DNA from: Paucibacter sp. PLA-PC-4
GTDB lineage: Bacteria > Pseudomonadota > Gammaproteobacteria > Burkholderiales > Burkholderiaceae_C
Direction: 5' to 3'
DNA length: 64,000 nucleotides
NCBI RefSeq assembly: GCF_026241155.1
Contig: NZ_JAPFGP010000023.1
Location: forward strand, 1-64,000
Part shown: positions 1 through 8,457 of the stretch, in pieces
Layout of the letters: the number at the start of each line of letters is the position of its first letter
How positions within the stretch are numbered: position 1 is the stretch's first letter
Translations under genes and position numbers: made by a program
Notes under the pieces: generated by a model
What the model saw: only the letters and a program-made list of their open reading frames with translations
Told to the model about the DNA's origin: nothing
Database searches by the model: none

Positions 1-3000
1 GGTAGCCCGCCACGATATTGCGCACCTCCCCCTCACGCTGCCAGGTCCCCTTCACCGCGAGCAGCTTGGCATTGAGCGCCACGACACGCTGGCGCTCCCA
101 GATCTCCCGGCGCACGATGACCTGGATGTCCCCGTCCTCGTCTTCCAGCGAGATGAACATCGTCCCCTTGGCCGTCTCGGGCCGCTGCTTGACCGTGACG
201 ATGCCGCAGCCCTTCACGGGTCTGCCGTTGGGCAGGTCGTGCAGCTCTGACGACGACATCCAGCCCAGCGCCTTGAGCTTGTCTCTGAGTAGCGCCAGTG
301 GATGCCGGCGCAAGGTCAGCCCCAGCGAGGCGTAGTCAAAAATGATCTCCTCGCCCTCGGGCGCCGGCGGCAGCTCCAGGTAGTCCTCCTGCACCGGCGC
401 ATTGCGCAGCAGCGGTGGCGTCGAGCGCTGCGCGGCCGCATCCCAGACCTGCTGCCGGCGATGCCCGCTCAGGCTGGCCAGCGCATCGCCCGAAGCCAAC
501 TGCGTCATCTGCTGCTGGTTCAATCCGGCCCGGCGCGCCAGATCCTCGGCGTTGTCGAACACCTGCTCGGCTCTGGCGCGCATGATGGCGTTGGCAGCCT
601 CGGCCGGCAGGCCCTTGACCAGGCGCAGCCCCAGCCGCACGACCGTCTTGCCCTCGTGGTCCTCCAGCGTGCAATCCGAGTCGCTGGCCATCACGTCCGG
701 CGGCAGCACCGTCACGCCATGGCGCTTGGCATCCTGCACCAGCTGGCTCGGCGAGTAGAACCCCAGCGGCTGCGCATTGAGCATGCCGGCCAGGAACTCG
801 GTGGGGCGGTGGCACTTGATCCAGCAGCTCGCATAGACCAGCAGCGCAAAGCTCGCCGCATGCGATTCCGGAAACCCATACTCCGAGAAGCCCTTGATCT
901 GGTTGAAGATCGCTTCAGCGAAGGTCTTCTCATAGCCCCGCGAGGTCATGCCGTCGACGATCTTGCTGTAGTGCTTCTGCAGCCCGCCCTTGCGCTTCCA
1001 AGCCGCCATGTCGCGCCGCAGCCGATCCGCCTCGCCGCCGCTGTAGCCGGCCGCCACCATCGCCACCTGCATCACCTGCTCCTGAAACAGCGGCACACCC
1101 AAGGTGCGCCCCAGCGCCTCACGCAGCTCCTGGCTTGGATAGACCACAGGCTCGAGCCCCTGGCGGCGCCGCAGATAGGGGTGGACCATATCGCCCTGGA
1201 TGGGCCCGGGCCGCACGATGGCGACCTCGATGACGAGGTCGTAAAAGCACCGGGGCTTCATGCGCGGCAGCATCGAGCGCTGCGCCCGGCTCTCGATCTG
1301 GAACACCCCCACCGTGTCCGAGCGAGAAATCATCTCGTAGGTCCTGGGGTCCTCGGCCGGGATGTCCGCCAGGCCGAAGTCATAGCCGCACTGCTGGCTC
1401 ACGAAGTTCAATGTCTTGCGGATCGCGGTGAGCATGCCCAGGCCCAGCACGTCGACCTTGAGCAGGCCCAGCGCATCGATATCGTCCTTGTCCCACTCGA
1501 TCACCGTGCGGTTGTCCATGCGCGCATTGGTGACCGGCACCATGCGCGTGAGCGGCCCGTTCGTCAGCACAAAGCCGCCCGGGTGCTGCGACAAGTGACG
1601 CGGAAAACCCATCAGCTGCTGACTCAGATCCACCAACTGCCGCACCGCCAGGTCGGCGGGATCCAGGCCGGATTCACGTAGCCGCTCCACCTCGATGTCC
1701 GAGCCATCCCACCACTGCAGACTGCCGCACAGCGCATCGAGCGCCTCCAGCTCGAAGCCCAGCGCCTTGCCCACATCGCGCAGCGCGCTCTTGGAGCGGT
1801 AGGAGATGACGACGGCCGTCAGCGCGGCGCGGTCGCGGCCGTACTTGCTGTAGAGGTACTGGATCACCTCCTCGCGTCGTTCGTGCTCGAAGTCGATGTC
1901 GATGTCCGGCGGCTCGTTGCGCTCGCGGCTGATGAAGCGCTCGAACAGCACGCTCATGCGGGCCGGGTCGACCTCGGTCACGCCGGTGCAGTAGCAGACC
2001 ACCGAGTTGGCCGCGCTGCCGCGGCCCTGGCAGAGGATGTGGCGCGAGCGCGCGAACTGCACGATGTCGGCCACCGTCAGAAAGTAGTGCTCGTACTGCA
2101 GCTCACCGATCAGGGCCAGCTCATGCTCGATCTGATCGGATACCGAGGCCGGGATGCCTGCAGGCCAGCGCCGGCCTGCCCCCTCGTAGGTCAGCCGCCG
2201 CAGATAGGAGGCTGGCGTCTCTCCGACCGGCACCACTTCGGAGGGGTACTGGTAGCGCAGCTCATCCAGGCTCATCTCGCAGCGCTCGGCGACCTTCAAG
2301 GTCTCGGCCAGCAGGTCCGCTGGAAACGTCCGCGCCAGCCGCCCCCGGGTTCTCAGATGCCGCTCGGCATTGCGCTCTAGCGCGCGCCCGCAAGCCGTCA
2401 ACGGTTGGCCCAGCCGGGTGGCGGTCAACACATCCTGCAGCGGCTTGCGGCTGCGCACATGCATATAGACATCGCCGGAGGCCACCAGCGGGATGGCGGT
2501 CAGCGCGCTGACCTCTCGCAGCCGCAGCAGCCGGATCTCGTCATCGCTGCGCCGCAACTGATCCACGCCGATCCAGCAACGCCCGATGAAGTAGCGCAGC
2601 AGCCAGCGCGCCATGGCCAGCAACTGCTCGGGCGTGGCATGGCGCTGCGGGCAGGCCATCACGACACAGTCGTCCAGATCCTCGGGCCCCAGATCGTCCA
2701 GCGCGAAGTGGTAGCTGCCCTTGGGCGAGCGGCGACGCAGGCGCGAGATCAGGTGGCTCAGGTTGCCATAGCCCTTGAAGTTGCCCGCCAGCACGACCAG
2801 CGTGAACGGGAACTCGCACTGCACCTCGAACTGACTGCCCACCAGCAGCTTGATGCCATGTTCCTTGGCGGCCACATGGGCGCGCACCATGCCGGCCAGG
2901 CTGCATTCGTCGGTGACGGCAATAGCCGAGTAACCGAGCTGCTTGGCGCGCTCGATCAGCTCATGGGGCCAGCTGGCGCCCTTGAGGAAGCTGAAGTTGC

Positions 3001-3040
3001 TGACGCAACGCAGCTCGGCGTATTGGGGAAGGCTGGCCAT
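1..3040 (-). CDS. dnaE2: Error-prone DNA polymerase DnaE2/ImuC (3' end cut by window edge)
   Basis: Replicative-type C-family polymerase that extends across lesions during SOS mutagenesis with ImuA and ImuB. About 1013 codons are visible from the ATG at 3040. The family is about 1040-1080 aa, so only the last few dozen residues are missing. An N-terminal PHP-like region starts with YAELRCVSNFSFLKG. The catalytic palm motif PPDIDIDF lies near residue 380, and an OB-fold region near the C-terminus contains GCGIVTVKQRPETAKGT. It starts 12 bp after the imuB stop, as the last gene of the imuA-imuB-dnaE2 operon, and should be LexA-controlled through the box at 5266. DnaE2 rather than DnaE1 is called from the operon context and the altered PHP metal residues. 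This is a confident call. Confidence 0.96.
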   Translation of the reverse strand, partial: MASLPQYAELRCVSNFSFLKGASWPHELIERAKQLGYSAIAVTDECSLAGMVRAHVAAKEHGIKLLVGSQFEVQCEFPFTLVVLAGNFKGYGNLSHLISRLRRRSPKGSYHFALDDLGPEDLDDCVVMACPQRHATPEQLLAMARWLLRYFIGRCWIGVDQLRRSDDEIRLLRLREVSALTAIPLVASGDVYMHVRSRKPLQDVLTATRLGQPLTACGRALERNAERHLRTRGRLARTFPADLLAETLKVAERCEMSLDELRYQYPSEVVPVGETPASYLRRLTYEGAGRRWPAGIPASVSDQIEHELALIGELQYEHYFLTVADIVQFARSRHILCQGRGSAANSVVCYCTGVTEVDPARMSVLFERFISRERNEPPDIDIDFEHERREEVIQYLYSKYGRDRAALTAVVISYRSKSALRDVGKALGFELEALDALCGSLQWWDGSDIEVERLRESGLDPADLAVRQLVDLSQQLMGFPRHLSQHPGGFVLTNGPLTRMVPVTNARMDNRTVIEWDKDDIDALGLLKVDVLGLGMLTAIRKTLNFVSQQCGYDFGLADIPAEDPRTYEMISRSDTVGVFQIESRAQRSMLPRMKPRCFYDLVIEVAIVRPGPIQGDMVHPYLRRRQGLEPVVYPSQELREALGRTLGVPLFQEQVMQVAMVAAGYSGGEADRLRRDMAAWKRKGGLQKHYSKIVDGMTSRGYEKTFAEAIFNQIKGFSEYGFPESHAASFALLVYASCWIKCHRPTEFLAGMLNAQPLGFYSPSQLVQDAKRHGVTVLPPDVMASDSDCTLEDHEGKTVVRLGLRLVKGLPAEAANAIMRARAEQVFDNAEDLARRAGLNQQQMTQLASGDALASLSGHRRQQVWDAAAQRSTPPLLRNAPVQEDYLELPPAPEGEEIIFDYASLGLTLRRHPLALLRDKLKALGWMSSSELHDLPNGRPVKGCGIVTVKQRPETAKGTMFISLEDEDGDIQVIVRREIWERQRVVALNAKLLAVKGTWQREGEVRNIVAGY

Positions 3041-3052
3041 GGTGCGCCCGCG

Positions 3053-4462
3053 TCACGCGAACACTCCGTGCAGATACCAGGCAACCTCGCCATCATCGAG
3101 CCGCTGCTGAAACACGCTGAGCACGCCAGCAGTCTCGTTGGCACAGACCCAGTAGTCGCGCACCACATTGCGGGTGACGGCCTCATCGGGCACCCGGTCC
3201 CACCAGCCGCCTTCGACGCTGTCGGGGCCGACCAGCATGATCAGCGGACCCTGGTAATGAGGCCGGTGGTCGCGCACGGCGAGCTTGAGCGGCTCCTCCA
3301 GGAGAAATGTCGGTTCGGGCAGCTCGGCCAGAGCCTGCGGCTTGCGCAGGCGCCGTTTGCTGGCCGCCTGCCAGCGCGTCATCCACTCGGGCCGGTGGTC
3401 GTCACCCAGCGTGGGCTGTAGCACCTTGTCCGGGCCGATGCGTGCCGCAATGCGTTCCAGCACCAGATACAGCGACTCACCCCCGCGCACCGTCTCGGGC
3501 AGCAGCGACGCGGTCTCTTCCTGTAGGGCCTGCACATCCAGCACCTCCAGGCGCAGCTCGCCGACCGGCGCCAGCAGCTGGGTCTTGGCCAGGTGTTCGG
3601 CCAGCAGGCGCACGAAGTGCTCCAGGTCGCGGATCGGCTCGGCCGTACGGATGGTCAGCGAGCCACCCTCGCCGGCATCTTTGGCCCGCATCGAGTCGTG
3701 CACCCAATGCAGTGTGAAGCCGGTCGCTCCCGCATGCCGAGCCGAGAGCCAGCCGCACATCTGCATCAGCAAGGGCCGGGCACTCATCAGCAAGGCCGGC
3801 GCATGGTCCTCGCGGCAGGCCAGCTCCATTCGCGCGCTGAACTGCTCAGGCAGCACGCACCAGCGGTGCGCGTCAGGACGCAGGCCATAGGCCTGGTCCA
3901 GCGCGGCCAGCAGCGCCGCATCAAAGCGCCGGCTGATGCCGCCACGCGGCAAGGCACGCAGCTGGCCCAGGGTATTGATGCCGGCCCGGGACAAGGTCTC
4001 GTGATGCACGGCGGCGGCCGTCAGGCAGACCAGGGGCAAGCTGTCCAGCACCGGCTGCAGCAGTCGTTCGCCCAGACCGGGCACACCGGCGCGTGCCATC
4101 GCCAGCGCCGCCATAGCCGTCGGTGCCCAGGAGATCGAGATCACGCCCAGGTCCGGGGCCTCGTCGCCGATCCGCTCCTTCAGGGCCTTCATGCCTTTGA
4201 ACAGGCGCAAGCTGGCTTCGACCTCCATGACGATGGCGCAGTCTTCCATCACCGCCACGCGAGGTGTGAACTGCAGGCACCAGACCGCAAGACCGGCGAG
4301 CGCATCGTTGCGAGCAGGCACCGCAGCGCCGCCAAGCGCCTCAGACGGCGCGTTCGGCGTGGTCCGGGATGCTGACGTCGCCGTGGGCAAGAGGGCTGGC
4401 TGCGAGGCTGGCGGGGACGTTGTCAGAGAGGTAGGGTCGAGGATCAGGGCTACCCACAGCAT
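3053..4462 (-). CDS. imuB: ImuB, Y-family polymerase-like SOS mutagenesis protein
   Basis: Non-catalytic Y-family homologue that links DnaE2 to the beta clamp in mutasomes (family knowledge). The protein is 469 aa and begins MLWVALILDP, the usual ImuB opening. The conserved block LAVWCLQFTPRVAVMED follows at about residues 57-73, then EASLRLFKG. The paired acidic catalytic residues of active Y polymerases are not visible, as expected for ImuB. The stretch between start and LAVWCL is short and low in conservation, which seems normal for Burkholderiales members. Its first 122 bases overlap the imuA 3' end in another frame, and its stop lies 12 bp before dnaE2, so the three genes are very likely one transcript. 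Confidence 0.94.
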   Translation of the reverse strand: MLWVALILDPTSLTTSPPASQPALLPTATSASRTTPNAPSEALGGAAVPARNDALAGLAVWCLQFTPRVAVMEDCAIVMEVEASLRLFKGMKALKERIGDEAPDLGVISISWAPTAMAALAMARAGVPGLGERLLQPVLDSLPLVCLTAAAVHHETLSRAGINTLGQLRALPRGGISRRFDAALLAALDQAYGLRPDAHRWCVLPEQFSARMELACREDHAPALLMSARPLLMQMCGWLSARHAGATGFTLHWVHDSMRAKDAGEGGSLTIRTAEPIRDLEHFVRLLAEHLAKTQLLAPVGELRLEVLDVQALQEETASLLPETVRGGESLYLVLERIAARIGPDKVLQPTLGDDHRPEWMTRWQAASKRRLRKPQALAELPEPTFLLEEPLKLAVRDHRPHYQGPLIMLVGPDSVEGGWWDRVPDEAVTRNVVRDYWVCANETAGVLSVFQQRLDDGEVAWYLHGVFA

Positions 4463-5246
4463 GTTGAGGCGCCTCCTTGGAGGGGATGAGTTGACTGGGC
4501 TGCATCACCCGTGGGGTGAGGACATGGACCAGCCCACCGGGGATGGAGGGGAGCATCAGTGTTCCGTCATGGGCCGGGCCTTTGCGCTTGATGATGCGGA
4601 CCTTCAAGCGCCAGTCGAGGTCCGGGGAGGCCTGCAGGCGAAGTGGCGCGGGCGATGGGTCATGCTGGGCCACGATGGGCCGGCACACGAAGACCGGGCC
4701 ATCGCAGGACTGGGCCAGCACCTGCAGCCGCCGCAGTTGCTCCGGCCGGGCCTGGGGCAGCCAGGTCAGGATGGCGCCAGCGGCATTGCCCTTGATCAGC
4801 TGCTCTGTGCACCACAGGCGCTCAGACGGTGCCTGCGCCTGGATCCAGACGAGGTCGGACTCCTCGATGCCCAGATGCCGCAAGCCCGGCAGGTGCGGGC
4901 GCTTGGGCGGGCCGATCACGACCACGGCGGCACCGCCGGCCACCACGGACCTCAGACAGGGACCAATCAGCCGCCACTCCAGCAGCGAGGGCTGGGCCTG
5001 CAGGACCTCGGTCAGGCCGCCACAGGGCCAGCCACCGCCCGGCAGCTCGGCATCCAGCGCGGCAAAGCCGGTGCTGAGCACCTTGCTGACGCCCTGCCCC
5101 AGCTCATGGCCCCGCCACACCGACTCGGCCACGTCCGCAGGCAGGCAGCGCGCCGGCAACGGCGCGGTGTTCTGGATCGGCGGTGGCAGACTGGGCGGCG
5201 CGCACGACATGGGCGGCGCGTCCTCCCAGAGCGAATGGGATGACAT
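4341..5246 (-). CDS. imuA: ImuA, RecA-like SOS translesion synthesis protein
   Basis: First gene of the SOS mutagenesis operon, 301 aa. A RecA/SulA-like core carries STGFAALDAELPGGGWPCGGL around residues 58-78, a degenerate P-loop region typical of ImuA. The conserved block KRKGPAHDGTLMLPSIPGG is near residue 225. The last 40 residues are proline- and serine-rich and are encoded over the imuB start. The ATG at 5246 lies 20 bp from a perfect LexA box (5266-5281), so induction by DNA damage is expected. Divergent from the SRAP gene at 5399. Confidence 0.93.
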   Translation of the reverse strand: MSSHSLWEDAPPMSCAPPSLPPPIQNTAPLPARCLPADVAESVWRGHELGQGVSKVLSTGFAALDAELPGGGWPCGGLTEVLQAQPSLLEWRLIGPCLRSVVAGGAAVVVIGPPKRPHLPGLRHLGIEESDLVWIQAQAPSERLWCTEQLIKGNAAGAILTWLPQARPEQLRRLQVLAQSCDGPVFVCRPIVAQHDPSPAPLRLQASPDLDWRLKVRIIKRKGPAHDGTLMLPSIPGGLVHVLTPRVMQPSQLIPSKEAPQHAVGSPDPRPYLSDNVPASLAASPLAHGDVSIPDHAERAV

Positions 5247-5265
5247 GGGATTTGGCAGAAATTAA

Positions 5266-5281
5266 CTGTATGGACATACAG
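5266..5281. promoter_or_regulatory. LexA (SOS) box between imuA and the SRAP gene
   Basis: The 16-base sequence CTGTATGGACATACAG fits the CTGT-N8-ACAG LexA consensus exactly and is palindromic, with AT-rich flanks. It is 20 bp upstream of imuA and 118 bp upstream of the divergent SRAP gene, so one operator may control both directions. Control of imuA is near certain from the position. Control of SRAP is inferred. Confidence 0.93.
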
Positions 5282-5398
5282 TATATGAGCCCGGACGCGA
5301 AGTCCAGCGTAGATCGCAAAGGCCCAGCGGTCTTGTGTGATGCTTTGCCCAAATGACGGCGAGCTCTAGGATGGACGCTTGTTTGCCAAGGATCCTGC

Positions 5399-6337
5399 AT
5401 GTGCTACTCCGCTCAGGTCAGACAAGAACACCGGCGCTACATCCGGCAGTTCGGCGTGGAGATCAGCCTCAAGGACTATGTGCGGCTGTTCTGGGACCGC
5501 AATCAGGGCACGCGCAACATCAAGATCCCCAAGGCCATGGAGGTGCAGTTCGCCGATCCGCAGACGCCCGAGGAGCGGGAGATCCATGCGCTGATTGAGC
5601 AGTGGCATGAGGTCGAGGCGGCACGCCTGGAGCTGGAGCTGTTCAAGCAGAAGAAGCGCTTGGCCGATGCCGAACGCAAGCTGGCCGTCAAAGCGACCAA
5701 TGGGGCGCGGGAGGACCAGCGGATTGCGAGCAGCAAGATTCCCTGGCTGCTGGGTCAGCTCAGCGACCTCAGGCGGGTCGATTCAGAGGAGCGGGACGGG
5801 CGGATCTTCCCCGGCGACTATGCGCCGGTGATGGTGGTCGAGAACGGGGTGCGCGTGCTCAAGCCGATGCGCTATCAGTGCCGCCCAGCCGGTGTGCCGG
5901 CCTTCTTCGATCAGAAATATCCGGGCACCTACAACGCGCGCAGAGACAGCCTGGGCGGCTACTGGAAGAAGACCTTCGGCTACAGCCACGGCGTGATCGT
6001 GGTCAGTGCCTTCTATGAGCACGTCGAGCAGGTGAAGCCGGACGGCAGCACCGACAAGCTGATCCTGAAGTTCGTGCCCGACACCCATCAGGAGATGCTG
6101 GCGGCGGTGCTGTGGGCGCACTGGACCGATGGCAAGGAAGAGCTCGACAGCTTTGCGCTGGTGACCGATGAACCGCCGCCCGAGGTGGCAGCAGCAGGGC
6201 ATGACCGCTGCATCATTCCGATCAAGCCAGAGCATCTGGACCTGTGGCTGAACCCGGATCCGAGCAAGCTCGATGAGCTGCAGGCGGTGCTGGATGACCG
6301 GGAGCGGCCGTTCTACGAGCATCGGTTGGCCGCTTGA
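5399..6337 (+). CDS. SRAP-domain abasic-site shielding protein (YedK/HMCES family), enlarged
   Basis: SRAP proteins form a thiazolidine crosslink through Cys2 to abasic sites in single-stranded DNA. The protein is 312 aa and opens with MCYSAQ, so Cys2 becomes the N-terminus after Met removal. Catalytic counterparts are Asn179 in YNARRDS, Glu207 in SAFYEH and His268 in AGHDRC. E. coli YedK is about 222 aa with its Asn near 75; here roughly 100 extra residues (about 52-130), rich in Glu, Lys, Leu and Ala and probably helical, separate Cys2 from Asn. An AAGGATC ribosome site precedes the ATG. It is divergent from imuA across a LexA box, matching the known SOS association of the family. Confidence 0.93.
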   Translation: MCYSAQVRQEHRRYIRQFGVEISLKDYVRLFWDRNQGTRNIKIPKAMEVQFADPQTPEEREIHALIEQWHEVEAARLELELFKQKKRLADAERKLAVKATNGAREDQRIASSKIPWLLGQLSDLRRVDSEERDGRIFPGDYAPVMVVENGVRVLKPMRYQCRPAGVPAFFDQKYPGTYNARRDSLGGYWKKTFGYSHGVIVVSAFYEHVEQVKPDGSTDKLILKFVPDTHQEMLAAVLWAHWTDGKEELDSFALVTDEPPPEVAAAGHDRCIIPIKPEHLDLWLNPDPSKLDELQAVLDDRERPFYEHRLAA

Positions 6338-6763
6338 TACGAGTCTTCCACTGGCCGTTAGGGATAGCTATCCACAGCGGCCAGAAGCCGTCGCCCACAG
6401 CCGGCAACTTCCAAACATCTAACCTGGCCACGCCCGCCGAAAACGACCCCTCGCCGCCGAATAGAGTCAGACTTACACCGCCGCCAACATCACGTCAGCA
6501 CGGCTCACATGGCGCCTGCTCAAGGTGCCTTTAAACTGTCGCGTGCAGCTCAAGCTGACGCCCGCGATGAGTTTGGTGTGCTACTGGAAGAGTTTGTCGG
6601 CTACGGTGGTTCGGCCGACAAACTGCATGATGCGGTGAATGCTCTCATTGAACAACAACGCCTCAAGCAAGAGACCGCCACCGCCAATGATCAATAACCA
6701 CCACGACACGCATCCGCGGTGCAGCTGGCAGGCAGGAACCGGCCCGGCGCTGCTGCACTCAGG
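6338..6763. other. Gene-poor junction between the SRAP gene and the AbiE-like pair
   Basis: This 426-base stretch separates the SOS cluster from the accessory genes. It is less GC-rich than its surroundings. Apart from the short reading frame at 6509-6697, it shows no tRNA, no clear terminator and no recognisable mobile-element end. No copy of the tRNA-His 3' end was seen in it. Confidence 0.5.
6509..6697 (+). CDS. Possible small hypothetical protein (62 aa)
   Basis: A short open frame with an ATG and a TAA stop that encodes an acidic, mainly helical peptide containing DEFGVLLEEFVGYGGS. Codon use looks protein-like but is richer in A and T than the neighbouring housekeeping genes. No ribosome site is obvious and no family is recognised. 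It lies convergent to the AbiEii-like toxin gene, so it is not part of that operon. It could be a remnant or chance frame. Confidence 0.35.
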   Translation: MAPAQGAFKLSRAAQADARDEFGVLLEEFVGYGGSADKLHDAVNALIEQQRLKQETATANDQ

Positions 6764-7708
6764 TCACATCACATCGATGTACTGACCAATCCGGGTCAGC
6801 AAGTCATCGAAGTCCGGCTGTCCCTGATAGTACAGAGCAGCGGTCTTGCGGTACTCCTGAGCGAACCGCTGGCGCTCAGCGGGGTCCGCGAGGATGAACG
6901 CCGGATTCTGTGCAATGACCCGCTCATCTCCGGTGCGAAACCGCTGCGCTTTGCGCTCCTGGTAGGCAGGCTCGCGCATGAAATCCTGCACCTCTTTCAG
7001 CGCCAACAGGCAGTACACGTCGTAGTAGTGGCGCAAGAAGTTGGCAGGGAAGGACTGAGCATCCGCCAGCCGACGGTACTTGGTGGAGATGGTCTGGAGT
7101 TTTTCCACGAAGGTGTGTGTTGGCGCGTAGCACGGTACGGCCGTCGCCCGGTTGTCGATGACCTTCACGCCTCGAACCATCGCCGTATCCAACGCCCAAG
7201 ATGAGATCGTGACCGAACGATTCGGCGCTGTGTCATCAAACCCCAGTTCCAGCAAGATCCCGTCCTTGACTCCGCTAAGCGCGGGGGCGCGAGGCGTGTA
7301 GATCAGTCGAATGCCTGCACTTCGCATCTTGTCGTCATCAAACTGCGTGTCGCGCTCCACGCGGTCGATGCCCGGAATAGAGATACGCACGGCCAGCTCG
7401 TCGTAGTAGGCGCGCCGTGACTGAACATGAGCCGGCTTGTCTTGGTTGCGGCCGACCTTCACATCCATGCCATGGGGAGGTTCGATACGGATATCGATAT
7501 CCTCGGAAAAACGATGAATGACCCCGAACCCTTTCGACAGCGATGTGCCGCCCTTCAGCTCGAACTGAAAGCCCTGGGCCTGCAAGCCCCAAAGGCAATG
7601 CATGATCCAGTAGTCCTTTTCGACCAGCATGGGATCGAGCCCCCGCTCGTCCGCGATGACTGCGAGCAGTCGATCGAAGTCCCGCCGATCGTGCAGAAAA
7701 TCAGCCAC
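6764..7708 (-). CDS. AbiEii/AbiGii-family nucleotidyltransferase toxin
   Basis: DUF1814 nucleotidyltransferase of the type IV toxin-antitoxin/abortive infection class (family knowledge), which transfers nucleotides to target RNA and halts growth. It is 314 aa. The catalytic signature is FELKGGTSLSKGFGVIHRFS followed at once by EDIDI, near residues 48-72, supplying the GG-S-x-x-K loop and the Asp-x-Asp metal ligands. A KLQTIS block and the HYYDVYCLL segment near residue 233 fit the family's C-terminal half. Its start overlaps the 3' end of the upstream antitoxin-like gene by 8 bases, implying translational coupling. No other defence genes flank it apart from the broken LOTUS gene. Confidence 0.88.
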   Translation of the reverse strand: MADFLHDRRDFDRLLAVIADERGLDPMLVEKDYWIMHCLWGLQAQGFQFELKGGTSLSKGFGVIHRFSEDIDIRIEPPHGMDVKVGRNQDKPAHVQSRRAYYDELAVRISIPGIDRVERDTQFDDDKMRSAGIRLIYTPRAPALSGVKDGILLELGFDDTAPNRSVTISSWALDTAMVRGVKVIDNRATAVPCYAPTHTFVEKLQTISTKYRRLADAQSFPANFLRHYYDVYCLLALKEVQDFMREPAYQERKAQRFRTGDERVIAQNPAFILADPAERQRFAQEYRKTAALYYQGQPDFDDLLTRIGQYIDVM

Positions 7709-8312
7709 CCGACCACTCTCTCAGGCGCTTCCGCGTGGCCAGGTTGCCAAAACGATCAGCGGCACGTTGCAACTGGGCTGGCGCGAACGAAGGCAGCTTG
7801 CTGCGCGCCTGGCGCAACACCGCATCGCGATCCTCTGCCAACTCATCCAGGTTGTTCAGCAGGTCCACGTAGAGGAACTCGAGGGTCAGCTTCTTGGGGA
7901 AGCGCGGCTTCACCCGAAAATCGAACTGCCGGTTGCCAAGCTTGAAAACGCCATGGCGCTTGTGGTTGTAGACCACGGTGCGGTTGTAGAGCTGGGTTGT
8001 GCCCAGGCCCACGGCGTTATAGGCAGAGGGAGAGAAGACCAGGAAGTCCTTGTCTCGCAAAAACCCGCCCACGACCTGCTCGTCGGCAGGCGGCAGCGGG
8101 CCAAAGCTCGACTGTTTGGGTGCGTAGTACAGGCCCTGAGCGAGCTTCTTGAGCTTTCCGGTGGCGACCAGTTCACGCAGATGCCGATCCACAGCTGTGG
8201 ACAGACGTGCGAGATCTTCGCGCCGGTAGACACGCCCGGCCTGCAACTCATCGGCGAGATGCGCGGCAGCGCCTCGCAACGAGGGGGCAGAAGGTAAGAC
8301 CAAGGCGGACAT
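7701..8312 (-). CDS. AbiEi/DUF6088-like antitoxin partner
   Basis: 203 aa protein expected to be the antitoxin and autorepressor of the following AbiEii-like toxin. The N-terminal 60 residues look like a winged helix (YRREDLARLSTAVDRHLREL, then GKLKKLAQGLYYAPKQS), matching the AbiEi/DUF6088 pattern. The C-terminal part contains FLVFSPSAYNAVGLGTTQLYN, as in AbiEi-like proteins. An AT-rich extended -10 like element (TGCTAAAAT) sits about 25 bases upstream of the start. The gene overlaps the toxin by 8 bases. DNA binding and neutralisation are inferred from family and arrangement. Confidence 0.82.
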   Translation of the reverse strand: MSALVLPSAPSLRGAAAHLADELQAGRVYRREDLARLSTAVDRHLRELVATGKLKKLAQGLYYAPKQSSFGPLPPADEQVVGGFLRDKDFLVFSPSAYNAVGLGTTQLYNRTVVYNHKRHGVFKLGNRQFDFRVKPRFPKKLTLEFLYVDLLNNLDELAEDRDAVLRQARSKLPSFAPAQLQRAADRFGNLATRKRLREWSGG

Positions 8313-8362
8313 GACTGGAATTTCATTGACGTTTCATGCATTTTAGCAGCCAGAGTCAACCT

Positions 8363-8374
8363 GTGCCAGGGCAC
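8363..8374. promoter_or_regulatory. Short palindrome upstream of the antitoxin gene
   Basis: GTGCC-AG-GGCAC is a perfect 5-2-5 inverted repeat about 50 bases upstream of the AbiEi-like start, just beyond a TAAAAT -10 like element. AbiEi antitoxins repress their own operons by binding inverted repeats, so this is a candidate operator. Such a short palindrome can also occur by chance. Confidence 0.35.
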
Positions 8375-8457
8375 TTTTGTCAAGCAGCTCTCCTATACGC
8401 TTGGCAGCATCGATGCCAAACAATTCATCACCAGATATCCCACCGCATCCAGACGAG

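Noticed and set aside
3053-4462. A possible frameshift in the imuB N-terminus, because only about 55 residues separate the start from the LAVWCL block
   Set aside because: The start opening is canonical and a short N-terminal section is usual in many Burkholderiales ImuB proteins. No better reading exists in another frame.
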